DNA from: an uncultured Sutterella sp.
GTDB lineage: Bacteria; Pseudomonadota; Gammaproteobacteria; Burkholderiales; Burkholderiaceae_F
Direction: 5' to 3'
Assembly: GCA_900544335.1 (NCBI GenBank)
Contig: UQUS01000005.1
Location: 1-64,000, forward strand
DNA length: 64,000 nucleotides
Shown: one piece after another, positions 36,680 to 46,222 of the stretch
Position numbering within the stretch: position 1 is the first letter of the stretch
Layout of the letters: each line of letters begins with the position of its first letter
Made by a program: the position numbers and the translations under genes
Notes under the pieces: model-generated
Databases searched by the model: none
The model's input: only the letters and a program-made list of their open reading frames with translations
Told to the model about the DNA's origin: nothing

Positions 36680-38830
36680 CTAGACGGCAACGGGAAAGAC
36701 GATTGTCACGCGTGCGCCCAAGACGGTTTTATCGTCTGCCAGTTTGTTTTCAATCGAGATTTTGGCTTTGTGCTCATCCAAAATCTTTTTGACCATCGGC
36801 AACCCCAAGCCAGTTCCCGTGGCTTTTGTCGTGATATACGGCTCAAAAGCTCTTGCCAGGACACTCGGTTGGAACCCCGGACCGTTATCCTCGATGGTCA
36901 TGCGCACGGCCGAGGGGCTACCTTCGGAAGAAACTGGCTCCGTGCGGATACAAATTTTCGGATTTTTAACGTCGGCACAGGCTTCGATGGAATTTCCGAG
37001 CAGATTAAAAAGCACTTGCCGAATCTGGGCCGCATCAACCGAAACGGTCAGTAGCGGACTTTCCAATTCCCGCAAAATCCGAATGCCTCCCGAGTGATAA
37101 AACGTAATCATGTCCTCAATTAAGGCATTTAAATCAACGGCCTTTAAGCTCGGGGGCGGCAGCTTGGCAAAGTCGCGGAAGTCGTTGACCATCTTTTTCA
37201 TCGTATCGACCTGATCGATAATCGTGGATGTCGCTCGACTTAAAAGGGCGGCATCGGCCGGGTCAAGTTTCTTTTCCAGTTTCATCGAAAGACGTTCGGC
37301 AGCCAAGCGAATCGGAGTTAAGGGGTTTTTGATTTCGTGCGCCAAGCGGCGAGCCACTTCGTTCCAGGCTTGCGCCTTTTGAGCATCGATTAAGGCCGAG
37401 ACGTTGTCAAAAGCGACAACCCAGCCGACGGCGCCTTCAAGTTCCAAACGCGAGCCGCGGATAAAAAGCGAGACATCCGGATCGGGGGCGCGAGAGAGTT
37501 CGAAGTCCAGATGAAAACTTCCGGTGTCGGCGATACGAATTTGATCGGCAAGGGCAGCGGCAAGACGCGGTTCGACACTCGCGAGGTTATCTCCCGGGTT
37601 AACGCGGGAGGGAGCTAGGATAACGTTAGCGGCCGTATTGGCAAGCAGCACGGCAAGCGAGGAGTCCAAAAGTAAAACGCCGGCGGAAATGTTCGACAGA
37701 ACGCTCGCGAGGTAGGCGCGCGAGCGCTCGGTGGCAAGCCTTTGTTTTTCGGCATTTTTTTGCGCTTCGGCAATTTGGGAAACCATGGAGTTAAACGATT
37801 GGGTGAGTTCGTTCATCTCGTCGTTACCCAAAAGCTCACGAATCGGAACGAGATTGCCGTTAGCGACCTTTTTCGTCCCGACGGCCAGCTGCAAGACCGG
37901 TTCTGTCATTGTTCGGGCAAACCAAAGCGCCATGGCAATGGCCGCCAAAAGCGTCAGGAGCATCGTCAAGGTCAGCGTGACGCGGTAAATGGTCTGTAGC
38001 GACGCGCGCGTGAGCGTCAGTTCTTGATAATCGCGAAAGCCCTCGACAAGGCCCCGGGCTCCTTGAGCAAATTTAAACGGAACGGTATTGGAAAACTGCA
38101 AAAAACAGTTATTTTCCAACGTGCGGTCCGGATAAATCGGGACAAGTGTCCGAATGCGCATCGGGTCGTCGGGTGTGGAGGATTCGCCTTCAAGAAGAGA
38201 AAAGCCTTTTTTCTCCAGCGAATCGACCATATCGGTCACAAGAGGAATATCGACTTTAACTTGGGAGTCCGGCGCAATCGAGGAGTGCGAGATGTTCCCC
38301 TGGGGTTGGAAAATCAGGGCAACTTCCGATTCGAAATCTTCGCGCAACTTTTCGATGCCGGCATCCCATTGTTTTTCCGGCAATTCCGAAAGACTTAAGG
38401 CGGCTCGGCGGGCAAAGAAAAGGAGCCTGCCGCGCTCGTTTTCCAAAATGTCACTGGAAAGCGTGATACCTTCTTCTAGAGCCCGTTCAATGCGCGCATC
38501 GAACCAGGAATCAATCGATCGACCGATAAACTGGGCTGAGACCAAATAAAGCAGCATGCAGGGAACAAACGCGATGGCGGCAATCGTCAGCGCAAGACGC
38601 GCCGTCATGCGAGATCCGAAATCGTTATGACGCCAATTGAGATAAAGCTGAAAACTCAGGCGTAAAACGATAATCAGAAGAATCAGGGTCGTCAGGACAT
38701 TGACGGCAATGAGTGTGGGGAAAAAGCGCCCGAGTCGCGTTGAGGCCGCACCGCCGGCCACCGCATAAATGAGCAAAAAAACGCCGGCCGCAACGATGCT
38801 GAAGAATCCAATGCGTAGCCAGCGTTGCAT
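36680..38830 (-). CDS. NtrY-like membrane sensor histidine kinase
   Basis: 716-residue kinase of the NtrY type: hydrophobic segments around 10-30, 40-60 and 80-103, a periplasmic region, another membrane span near 290-310, then HAMP (RTMTEPVLQLAVGTKKVANGNL), PAS, the H-box (ARRLAHEIKNPLTPIRLAAERL) and the ATP-binding domain (NLLGNSIEAC, IEDNGPGF, GTGLGLPMVKKI). It probably senses a membrane or redox signal. It is preceded by the DUF4390 gene (11-nt gap), the usual Burkholderiales order. Confidence 0.92.
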   Translation of the reverse strand: MQRWLRIGFFSIVAAGVFLLIYAVAGGAASTRLGRFFPTLIAVNVLTTLILLIIVLRLSFQLYLNWRHNDFGSRMTARLALTIAAIAFVPCMLLYLVSAQFIGRSIDSWFDARIERALEEGITLSSDILENERGRLLFFARRAALSLSELPEKQWDAGIEKLREDFESEVALIFQPQGNISHSSIAPDSQVKVDIPLVTDMVDSLEKKGFSLLEGESSTPDDPMRIRTLVPIYPDRTLENNCFLQFSNTVPFKFAQGARGLVEGFRDYQELTLTRASLQTIYRVTLTLTMLLTLLAAIAMALWFARTMTEPVLQLAVGTKKVANGNLVPIRELLGNDEMNELTQSFNSMVSQIAEAQKNAEKQRLATERSRAYLASVLSNISAGVLLLDSSLAVLLANTAANVILAPSRVNPGDNLASVEPRLAAALADQIRIADTGSFHLDFELSRAPDPDVSLFIRGSRLELEGAVGWVVAFDNVSALIDAQKAQAWNEVARRLAHEIKNPLTPIRLAAERLSMKLEKKLDPADAALLSRATSTIIDQVDTMKKMVNDFRDFAKLPPPSLKAVDLNALIEDMITFYHSGGIRILRELESPLLTVSVDAAQIRQVLFNLLGNSIEACADVKNPKICIRTEPVSSEGSPSAVRMTIEDNGPGFQPSVLARAFEPYITTKATGTGLGLPMVKKILDEHKAKISIENKLADDKTVLGARVTIVFPVAV

Positions 38831-38841
38831 AACGTGCCTCT

Positions 38842-39435
38842 CTAGTTGGTATCGAGGGCCTTTGTCAGGACGATGTTTTGCCAGTCGCTTTCAAGGGCCC
38901 AATCCGTGTTGCCGCCGATTGTCACTTGCAGGGGCTTGGGTAGGCGCGACAGGTCAAGTCGCATTCGGGTTTGTGCCAGGACATCTGCGTGGTTACGGAT
39001 GGCATCCGTGTCGGCTACAACCCAGCCGCGAACGTTTTTCAAAAGCAAAAGCGCTTGGTCTAACGTATCGAAGGATTGAACAAGACCGTCGCGCGACAGA
39101 CGCAATTGACGCGATAAGGGACTGTAACTGAGGCGTTGCAGTAGGGTAGAGGTCACAAGGGTCTTATCAAACCAGAGCGTTCTCGGTTCCATGAGCCGGA
39201 ATTCGTAGGCAAAGTACAGCGCAATTCCGCGTCTTAAGCAGTCGGTTAGAACCGGCGACAGGTCAAATTCCCAGTTAACGCTCAACTGGAGACCCGGGAA
39301 GGCCCCGTCGGTTACGCGCATCAGTTGCGCTCGCATGAGTTGAACATCGGACGAGCCGGCGCGCACGAGCTTGGAAGCTGCCGGCGCAAAAAGCGCGGCA
39401 GCGAGCGATGCGCACAACAGTCGTCGCGAGACCAT
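38842..39435 (-). CDS. DUF4390 family exported protein
   Basis: 197-residue protein with an N-terminal signal-like segment (LLCASLAAALFAPAASKLVRA) and a beta-rich body containing VNWEFDLSPVLTDCLRRGIALYFAYEFRLM, typical of DUF4390. Function is unknown; the gene lies between rsmB and the NtrY-like kinase in many betaproteobacteria, suggesting a periplasmic or membrane-associated link to the kinase. That link is inference. Confidence 0.8.
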   Translation of the reverse strand: MVSRRLLCASLAAALFAPAASKLVRAGSSDVQLMRAQLMRVTDGAFPGLQLSVNWEFDLSPVLTDCLRRGIALYFAYEFRLMEPRTLWFDKTLVTSTLLQRLSYSPLSRQLRLSRDGLVQSFDTLDQALLLLKNVRGWVVADTDAIRNHADVLAQTRMRLDLSRLPKPLQVTIGGNTDWALESDWQNIVLTKALDTN

Positions 39436-39442
39436 ATTCAGG

Positions 39443-40750
39443 CTACCCTTTTGTTAATAAAGCATAAAAGAAACCATCTCGGATACGGGCCAGGCCGAGT
39501 GCGTCCTCGGTGTCCGAATCACGCGGCAACACCGTCAGTGTCGCCGGTAGGCCGTCGGCAAGGGGGACGGCACGAGCGTCTTTATGCCGCTTAAGGAAGT
39601 CGGCGATTTGCATCGGACCTTCTTCCTTAAAAACTGAGCATACGACATACAAAAGCCTTCCTCCAAACTTTACCCGTGGCCAAAGTGCATCGAGAAGTAT
39701 CTTTTGTTGTTTTGCAAGCGCAACAATGTCACTTGATTGCCGTAAGAAGGCAACGTCGGGATGGCGGCGCAAGATACCGCTTGCCGTGCAGGGGGCATCG
39801 AGCAAAACGGCGTCAAAACGACTGTCGGGACCGGCCCAAGAGGCCGTATCGGCCGCATCGGCTTGCACAACACGCGCCTTCAAATTGAGCCGCTTTAAGT
39901 TCTCCCGAATGCGTTCGGCTCGCTCCGGACTGATTTCCAAGGCTAAAACGTCGGCATCCGCAAGTTCCAAAATGTGGCAAGTTTTCCCGCCCGGGGCGGC
40001 ACAAGCATCGAGAATGCTTTCTTTGTCTTGCGGAGCAAGCCATCTGGCGGCGAGTTGTGCCCCGGCATCTTGTACGCTGACAAGTCCCTCGTTAAAGCCC
40101 GGAATCTCCTCCACACCACAGGGCGGATCGACAACAACGCCGTCTTGCCCAAGGGCCAATGCCGTAAGCCCTTTTTCTTGAGCGAGATTGCACCAAGCTA
40201 GCGGCGTCGTTTTTCGTCGATTGACACGCAAAACCAGTCGCGGCGGAATTTGCGCGAGTTTTAAGAGCGCCTCGGCATCAGTTCGACCCAAATCTTGAGA
40301 GAATTTTTTTAAGAGCCATTCCGGGGCATTGAGTCGGACGATGTCGTTTTTCATGGCTTCGGCAACAAGCGCGTCGCTTTCTCGGCAAAAGCGTCTTAAG
40401 CAAGCATTGACAAAACCCGAGGCGGCAGATGTTTTTCGGTTAGCCTTAGCGAAATTGACCGTTTCGTTGACTAGGGCAAAGCGTTTGGTCGGGTAAAGCA
40501 GGAGCTCACTGAGTGCCAGCATCAAAATGCGGCGCACGTTGTCGGTCGGGGGGCGTGCACTCAGAAACTGAACAAGGCAGTCACAAAGAAAATATCGGCG
40601 CGTCAAGTCGTATAAAACAGCCTGCAAAGCCGGGCGCATGCGACTGTCTGTTAAAGAAGCGCCGACTGCCGCATCAAGGGTTTTTCCGGACTCAAATAGC
40701 GTCAGGGCCTCTAGGGCCGGACCGAGCAGGCGCCCGAAGGGAACGGTCAT
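39443..40750 (-). CDS. rsmB: 16S rRNA m5C967 methyltransferase RsmB
   Basis: SAM-dependent methyltransferase of 435 residues. The N-terminal NusB-like RNA-binding domain contains FVNACLRRF, and the catalytic domain has DACAAPGGKTCHILEL, VLLDAPCTASGILRRHPD (motif IV with the Pro-Cys) and VCSVFKEEG. The last is oddly VCSVFKEE where YATCS is usual, but the second Cys is kept. The frame runs to 40936, but ATG 40750 overlaps the fmt stop (ATGA) and matches the family start. Confidence 0.92.
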   Translation of the reverse strand: MTVPFGRLLGPALEALTLFESGKTLDAAVGASLTDSRMRPALQAVLYDLTRRYFLCDCLVQFLSARPPTDNVRRILMLALSELLLYPTKRFALVNETVNFAKANRKTSAASGFVNACLRRFCRESDALVAEAMKNDIVRLNAPEWLLKKFSQDLGRTDAEALLKLAQIPPRLVLRVNRRKTTPLAWCNLAQEKGLTALALGQDGVVVDPPCGVEEIPGFNEGLVSVQDAGAQLAARWLAPQDKESILDACAAPGGKTCHILELADADVLALEISPERAERIRENLKRLNLKARVVQADAADTASWAGPDSRFDAVLLDAPCTASGILRRHPDVAFLRQSSDIVALAKQQKILLDALWPRVKFGGRLLYVVCSVFKEEGPMQIADFLKRHKDARAVPLADGLPATLTVLPRDSDTEDALGLARIRDGFFYALLTKG

Positions 40751-41703
40751 TTCAAAACGTCTCCTTCCTGCAAGGAGAAAGACTGCAAAAAGGCAGCAAC
40801 GTCCATGACGGGCTTGCCGGCTTTTTGCAGGCGCAAGCACTCCACGGCGCCGTCGGCGCAGGCCACAACCAGGCGTTTTTTGGCGCAAAGCACCTGACCC
40901 GGGGTGCCGTTTCCTTCTGTCGGACGCAAGGCCCAAATCTTCACGGTCTCACCGCGAGCCGTTGTCTTAAGGCCCGGGAACGGGAAAAAGGCACGGCAAC
41001 GGCGATTAAGGGTAGTAACGGATGTATTCCAATCGATATCGGATTCCGTTTTCAGTAACTTTTGGGCGTAGGTTGCTTTCGTATCGTCTTGCGGGACGGC
41101 TTTAAGGGACTCGGCATTCTCTAGGGCTTGAACAATGGCTTGAGCGCCGAGCTCGGTGAGTTTTTCCGTGAGAGTTGCCGCCGTATCGGTCGATGTAATC
41201 GGAACGGATTTGACCAGCAAAACCGGGCCCGTATCCAGGCCTTTTTCCATTTTCATGATGGAAATGCCGGTTTGCGTGTCTCCGGCCTCAATGGCGCGTT
41301 GTATCGGAGCCGCCCCGCGCCAGCGCGGCAGGAGAGAGGCGTGAATGTTAACGGCTGTCAGGAAGTGATTTTCTCCGATTCCGCGGGTGGCCGTCAGAGC
41401 TTTTTCGGGCAAAATCAGCCCGTAGGCGGCAACGACGAGGACATCGGCCTCAGCGCTTTGCAACTGTTGCAAGGACTTTTCGGCACCGAAGGGGTCCTTG
41501 CGAACGGAAAGGGTCTCGGGCGTGATTACTTCCAGACCGTGCTTGAGAGCAACGTCTTTTACAGGCGAGGCCTTTAGTTTCATGCCGCGTCCGCTCGGTC
41601 TGTCAGGCTGGGTTAAAACGAGAGCAATGTCGTGTCCGGCTTCAATTAAAGCGCGAAGGGCCGCAGCAGCGAAATCCGGGGTTCCGGCGAAAATGATGCG
41701 CAT
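40747..41703 (-). CDS. fmt: Methionyl-tRNA formyltransferase
   Basis: Formylates initiator Met-tRNA using 10-formyl-THF. The 318-residue protein has MRIIFAGTPDFAAAALRALIEAG, QPDRPSGRGMKL, the catalytic ASLLPRWRGAAPIQRAIEAGD and a C-terminal OB-like domain. Its usual partner def lies 1 kb away with an opposite-strand hydrolase gene in between. The rsmB start overlaps its stop. Confidence 0.96.
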   Translation of the reverse strand: MRIIFAGTPDFAAAALRALIEAGHDIALVLTQPDRPSGRGMKLKASPVKDVALKHGLEVITPETLSVRKDPFGAEKSLQQLQSAEADVLVVAAYGLILPEKALTATRGIGENHFLTAVNIHASLLPRWRGAAPIQRAIEAGDTQTGISIMKMEKGLDTGPVLLVKSVPITSTDTAATLTEKLTELGAQAIVQALENAESLKAVPQDDTKATYAQKLLKTESDIDWNTSVTTLNRRCRAFFPFPGLKTTARGETVKIWALRPTEGNGTPGQVLCAKKRLVVACADGAVECLRLQKAGKPVMDVAAFLQSFSLQEGDVLK

Positions 41704-41724
41704 AAAAAGACCTCTGCTACCAAT

Positions 41725-41752
41725 ATAATAAGAGCAGAAGGCATTTTAGCAA
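41725..41752 (-). promoter_or_regulatory. Promoter for the fmt-rsmB-DUF4390-kinase operon
   Basis: On the minus strand TTGCTA (41747-41752), 16 nt, then TATTAT (41725-41730) points at fmt, whose ATG begins about 22 nt from the -10. An inverted repeat TCTGCT/AGCAGA (41713-41718, 41733-41738) brackets the -10 and could bind a regulator or be chance. Confidence 0.5.
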
Positions 41753-41792
41753 CCGGGTTCAGACGTCCCGACTCGGAGTCGCAATCTGGAAA

Positions 41793-41813
41793 CACCCCGA
41801 ATGCATCGGGGTG
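41793..41813 (+). other. GC-rich hairpin upstream of the hydrolase gene
   Basis: CACCCCGA (41793-41800) and TCGGGGTG (41806-41813) form an 8-bp stem with the 5-nt loop ATGCA. It ends 40 nt before the hydrolase ATG and is likely in its mRNA leader. No T-run follows. The remainder of the 150-bp gap holds the fmt promoter. Confidence 0.5.
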
Positions 41814-41853
41814 CACACGGATGCGGACTGAAGGAAAGAGCAAAGGTTTTTAG

Positions 41854-42741
41854 ATGCATCGTATTTGTCGGTTGGCTTTCAAAGAGTACGGGGACAGAAC
41901 CCTACCAACACTTGTTCTTTTGATGGGGCTCGGGATGCCTTCGGGTGCCTGGCCCGAATCGCTGATTCGCCTGCTCGTGCAGCAGGGACTACACGTCATC
42001 ACGCCGGATAACCGAGATTGCGGTCAAAGTGATTTTTGCTCGGAGACGGTCTCTTTCGGGTCTTTAGTGCGCTCGGTTGCCTGGTACCTATGCGGTGGGG
42101 CGGTTAAAGCGCCGTACTCGATTGAAGATATGGCCATCGATGTCGAAGCGTTCCTTAATGAGCAAAAACTCGAACGGGTTCATATCGCCGGAGTCTCTTT
42201 GGGAGGCATGATTGCGCAGGCATTTGCCATTCGTGCGCCGCACAGAACCGTTTCCCTTTCCTGTATTTCAACGGCAACGGGAAATCCGCGAACCGGTTTC
42301 GGACAGTTTCGAGCTGTCCGAAGCATTCTTAAAAACTGCGCCGAAACGGACGACAGTCAGATACGCTACAAACGGTTGACACAACTACTGAAAACAATCG
42401 GAAGCCCAGGGGCGCACTATAGCGATGTCGAATTGGCTCGCTACATGCAGGTACTTAAGGACGGAAACGTCACGCAGCAGTCCGTACGGCGCCAATTGAT
42501 GGCCGTATTAGCCGGCGGAGATCGCCGCAGTAAATTGCGTCAATTGGTGGTTCCGACGCTTGTGATTCACGGTCAAGCCGATCCCCTTTTGCCCGTGCGG
42601 GCAGGACAGGAACTGGCTGAGTGCATCGAAGGGGCGAAATTGCTGCGTATTGCCGGTATGGGACACGACCTACCGGAGTGTTTTATCCAGACAATCGGCC
42701 TGGCACTGGCCAAGCACTGCTATAGCGGGGTTTTGCGTTAG
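41854..42741 (+). CDS. Alpha/beta hydrolase
   Basis: 295-residue alpha/beta-hydrolase fold protein with the nucleophile elbow GVSLGGM (Ser about 115), oxyanion region LMGLGMPSGAW, the acid in HGQADPLLPV and His in GMGHDLPE: a complete catalytic triad. No signal peptide. Substrate unknown; esterase, lipase or related activity is possible. It interrupts the conserved def-fmt pair on the opposite strand, and its stop overlaps that of def (42738-42741). Confidence 0.8.
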   Translation: MHRICRLAFKEYGDRTLPTLVLLMGLGMPSGAWPESLIRLLVQQGLHVITPDNRDCGQSDFCSETVSFGSLVRSVAWYLCGGAVKAPYSIEDMAIDVEAFLNEQKLERVHIAGVSLGGMIAQAFAIRAPHRTVSLSCISTATGNPRTGFGQFRAVRSILKNCAETDDSQIRYKRLTQLLKTIGSPGAHYSDVELARYMQVLKDGNVTQQSVRRQLMAVLAGGDRRSKLRQLVVPTLVIHGQADPLLPVRAGQELAECIEGAKLLRIAGMGHDLPECFIQTIGLALAKHCYSGVLR

Positions 42742-43268
42742 TTGGCGCGGTGCTTTTTTTCGCGGGCCTTTTCTCGACGCAGTTTGGCCAGCTTTTCAAT
42801 TGCCCGATTTTTCTTCAAGAGACTCAGATGGTCGATAAACACGTGGCCGTTTAAGTGATCGACCTCGTGCTGAACACACACGGCCAAAAGCCCTTCGCAG
42901 TCCATGGAGATCGGATTTCCTTGTAAATCAAAGGCATCGACGTGCACTTTGGACGGGCGTTTAATTCTTTCCGTTAAGTCCGGAAGTGACAGACACCCTT
43001 CTTCCCCTTCGACAAGCGTATCGGTTAACGCAGTAACCGTCGGATTGACAAGGGCCAGAAGTTGGTTTTTTTCATCGGAAATATCAATGACAACCAGACG
43101 GATGCTTTTTCCGACTTGAGGTGCCGCAAGTCCGATGCCCGGAGCCGCGTACATCGTTTCTGCCATGTCGGCTGCCAGACGGCGCAAATCCTCATCAAAG
43201 GCGGTCACGACCTGAGAGGACCGGGCAAGGATTTCGGCAGGGTATTGAACAATCGGCAAGAGAGCCAC
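42738..43268 (-). CDS. def: Peptide deformylase
   Basis: Removes the N-formyl group from nascent proteins. The 176 residues carry all three motifs: GIGLAAPQVG, EEGCLSLP and QHEVDHLNG, with the metal-binding Cys and two His. The C-terminal tail is Lys/Arg-rich (REKAREKKHRAN). It stands alone on the minus strand between the hydrolase gene and a 276-bp gap before topB. Confidence 0.96.
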   Translation of the reverse strand: MALLPIVQYPAEILARSSQVVTAFDEDLRRLAADMAETMYAAPGIGLAAPQVGKSIRLVVIDISDEKNQLLALVNPTVTALTDTLVEGEEGCLSLPDLTERIKRPSKVHVDAFDLQGNPISMDCEGLLAVCVQHEVDHLNGHVFIDHLSLLKKNRAIEKLAKLRREKAREKKHRAN

Positions 43269-43544
43269 GGCGTTATCTCCAAGATACGGGATTTACTCCC
43301 GGAAAAGACCACATTGTAACGATTCTCCCTTTCCCTTACGGTGCATCAAGAGGCGGAGAGTCGAGGGTCGTCACTCCGCTAAGGAAACGGGAGTAGGAAT
43401 TTTCCTTTAAAAAACAACGAATGAAAAGAAAGAATGCGGATTAACCTTCTCTTTTCCCGAAAACTCTGACTATTCTATAAAAAAGGAGAGCGCCGACAAT
43501 CCGGATGAAAACCGTCAGATGCCCGAGGCGTTCGGAGAGGAATC

Positions 43545-46055
43545 ATGACCAAGTTGATTATTGCCGAAAAACCTTCGGTGGCGACCGATATTGCCCGCGT
43601 TTTGGGCGGAATGAAAAAGAAGGGGGATTACTACGAGGGAGGCGACTGGATTGTTGCCAATGCCTTGGGACACCTTCTGGAGCTATCTTGCCCGGAAAAG
43701 TATGAAGTTAAGCGCGGAAAGTGGACCTTCGGTCACCTGCCGGTCTTGCCGCCCACATTTGATTTAAAGCCCATTGCCAAGTCCGGTGAAAAATTAAAGA
43801 GCCTGGCTCGGTTGCTTCGGCGACCCGATGTCGACACCGTCATTAACGCATGCGATGCCGGGCGCGAAGGGGAACTGATTTTCCGCTACATCATGCAGGC
43901 CGCAAAATCGAAGAAAAAGATTGAGCGGCTTTGGTTGCAATCGATGACGCCGGGGGCTATTAAAGAGGCCTTTTCGCATCTGAGAAGCGATGCCGAGATG
44001 ACAAAACTGGCGGATGCGGCGCGGTCTCGCTCGGAGGCCGACTGGCTGGTCGGCATTAACGGGACCCGGGCCATGACGGCCTTTAATAGCCTGGACGGTG
44101 GGTTCTTTTTAACGACGGTCGGACGCGTTCAGACGCCGACGCTCGCTATTGTCGTGCGGCGCGAAAACGAGATTAAGAACTTTAAAACGCAGCCGTATTG
44201 GGAAGTCGAAGCGGAGTTTTCTCTCGATGACGCGACCTACACCGGGCGCTGGTTCGACCCGAATTTTTCGCGGGATGCGAAAAAGCCGGAACTGAAGGCC
44301 GAGCGCATTTTCGACTGCAAAAAAGCCGATGCGATTTGTGCGCGAGTTCAGGGGAAAAGCGGGACGGTCACCGAAACGAGCAAGCGAACGACCAGTTTGT
44401 GCGCGCAACTTTATGACCTAACGAGTTTGCAGCGCGAGGCCAATAATCGATACGGTTTTTCGGCCAAAACAACGCTTTCGATTGCTCAGGCTCTTTACGA
44501 AAAGCACAAGGCATTGACGTATCCGAGAACGGATTCGCGTGTGCTGCCCGAAGACTACGTTAAGACCGTGTACAAAACCCTTCAGATGCTGTCAGGGAAC
44601 AAAGACGTCGGTTCGTTTGCCGACCGAGTGGTCGCGCAAAAGTGGGTACATCCGACAAAGCGCATTTTCGATAATGCCAAGATCAGTGACCACTTTGCCA
44701 TCATCCCGACGCTTCAGCCCCCGCACGGAGCTCTAACTGAGGCGGAAAAGAAGATTTATGACCTTGTTTTAAAACGTTTTATTGCCGTTTTCTATCCGGC
44801 GGCCGAATACGATGTAACGACACGGATTACGACGGTCGGTCAGGATGCGTTTAAGACCGAAGGCAAGGTTTTGGTGTTGCCCGGCTGGATGGAGGTTTAC
44901 GGCAAAACGCAGCTCGGCTCGGAAGCCATGTTGTGCCCGCTTAACGGGAAAAGTGCTGTTAAGACGATTTCCGTCAAACGCGAGGATTGTCAGACAAAGC
45001 CGCCGGCTCGGTATACGGAAGCAACACTGCTCTCGGCCATGGAAGGTGCTGGGCGACTCGTCAAAGACGACGAGTTGCGTGATGCGATGGCTGAAAAGGG
45101 GCTCGGCACCCCGGCCACGCGTGCAGCCATTATTGAAAACCTCATTGAGCAACGGTACATCCGCCGAGAAGGGCGGGAACTCATTCCGAGCGCCAAGGCC
45201 AAGCAGCTCTTTACGCTGATTGAAGGGCTCGGAATCGGTGTTTTATCCAATCCGGCCTTAACCGGCGAGTGGGAATACAAGCTTTCGCAGATTGAAAAAG
45301 GCAAGTTGCAACGCAGTGACTTTATGCGGGAAATCCGCGAAATGACCACGCATATCGTGGCTGCTGCCAAACAGTACGAAGGCGATACGGTCCCTGTGGA
45401 AAACCCGGCACACTTAAAGCATCGCTGCCCGAAATGCGGCGGAGAAATCGTTGAAAATTATCGGCGGTATGCGTGCACGAATCCGATGTGTGACTTTAGT
45501 CTTCCCAAGCACCCGGGCGGAAGAACGTTCGAACCTGAAGAGGTCGAAAAACTTCTGGCCGACGGCTCGGTCGGGCCTCTTACGGGATTTGTCAGCAAGA
45601 TGGGACGGCCTTTCTCGGCGGTTTTAAAGCTGACACCGGAGAAAAAATTGGAGTTTGATTTCGGGCAGGAAGAAAAGCCCGAAGAAAAGGAGGATATTTC
45701 CGGACTCCCGGTTGTCGGCACGTGTCCTAAGTGCGGCGGGCGCGTCGTGCAGGGTGCGACAAGCTTTTTCTGTGAACACACGCTCGGAAAACAAACGTGT
45801 GATTTCCGGTGCGGACGCGTGATTTTGCAGCAACCGATTTCGCCGGAGGAATGCAAAAAGATCCTCACGGAAGGAAAAAGTTCCCTCTTGCCGGGATTTG
45901 TCAGCAACCGAACGCATCGTAAATTCAAAGCGTACCTCGTGCTCGATAAGAAAACCGGAAAGATCGGATTTGAATTCGAACCTCGGGAGGCCTCGCGCGA
46001 AAAGACCGAACGTAAAAAGACGGAAAGAAAAGCGAGGACGAGCAAGAAAGCCTGA
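43545..46055 (+). CDS. topB: DNA topoisomerase III
   Basis: Type IA topoisomerase (836 aa) that decatenates DNA through single-strand passage. TOPRIM: LIIAEKPSVATDIARVLGG and ACDAGREGELIFRYI; active Tyr 326 in LTYPRTDSRV; PATRAAIIENLI. The C-terminus has two zinc-ribbon-like modules (CPKCGGEIVENYRRYAC...C and CPKCGGRVVQG...C...C) each followed by a LxxGxxxxLxGFVSK-type repeat, then a basic tail. The length exceeds E. coli TopB (653 aa) because of these modules, which are normal for Burkholderiales. GGAGAGGAATC precedes the ATG. Confidence 0.95.
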   Translation: MTKLIIAEKPSVATDIARVLGGMKKKGDYYEGGDWIVANALGHLLELSCPEKYEVKRGKWTFGHLPVLPPTFDLKPIAKSGEKLKSLARLLRRPDVDTVINACDAGREGELIFRYIMQAAKSKKKIERLWLQSMTPGAIKEAFSHLRSDAEMTKLADAARSRSEADWLVGINGTRAMTAFNSLDGGFFLTTVGRVQTPTLAIVVRRENEIKNFKTQPYWEVEAEFSLDDATYTGRWFDPNFSRDAKKPELKAERIFDCKKADAICARVQGKSGTVTETSKRTTSLCAQLYDLTSLQREANNRYGFSAKTTLSIAQALYEKHKALTYPRTDSRVLPEDYVKTVYKTLQMLSGNKDVGSFADRVVAQKWVHPTKRIFDNAKISDHFAIIPTLQPPHGALTEAEKKIYDLVLKRFIAVFYPAAEYDVTTRITTVGQDAFKTEGKVLVLPGWMEVYGKTQLGSEAMLCPLNGKSAVKTISVKREDCQTKPPARYTEATLLSAMEGAGRLVKDDELRDAMAEKGLGTPATRAAIIENLIEQRYIRREGRELIPSAKAKQLFTLIEGLGIGVLSNPALTGEWEYKLSQIEKGKLQRSDFMREIREMTTHIVAAAKQYEGDTVPVENPAHLKHRCPKCGGEIVENYRRYACTNPMCDFSLPKHPGGRTFEPEEVEKLLADGSVGPLTGFVSKMGRPFSAVLKLTPEKKLEFDFGQEEKPEEKEDISGLPVVGTCPKCGGRVVQGATSFFCEHTLGKQTCDFRCGRVILQQPISPEECKKILTEGKSSLLPGFVSNRTHRKFKAYLVLDKKTGKIGFEFEPREASREKTERKKTERKARTSKKA

Positions 46056-46222
46056 AAACCTAGGAAAAACCTCTACGGAAAAGACCTGCTCGGTTTGATG
46101 AAACGCAAGGAATAAAGGTTCTTTCGTCAAACGGACAACACGTCGTTTTTTCCTCGGTAGACTTTGTGCCTTGTCACAATCAGTGACTTGTTTTCTTTCT
46201 TTCTTTTTTAGAGGATTTTGTC

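Noticed and set aside
45458..46045. 195-residue antisense frame over the topB C-terminus
   Set aside because: Opposite a conserved zinc-ribbon region with clear cysteines; no recognisable features of its own.
43545..46055. topB C-terminal extension as a gene fusion
   Set aside because: Repeated zinc-ribbon modules are normal in Burkholderiales topoisomerase III.
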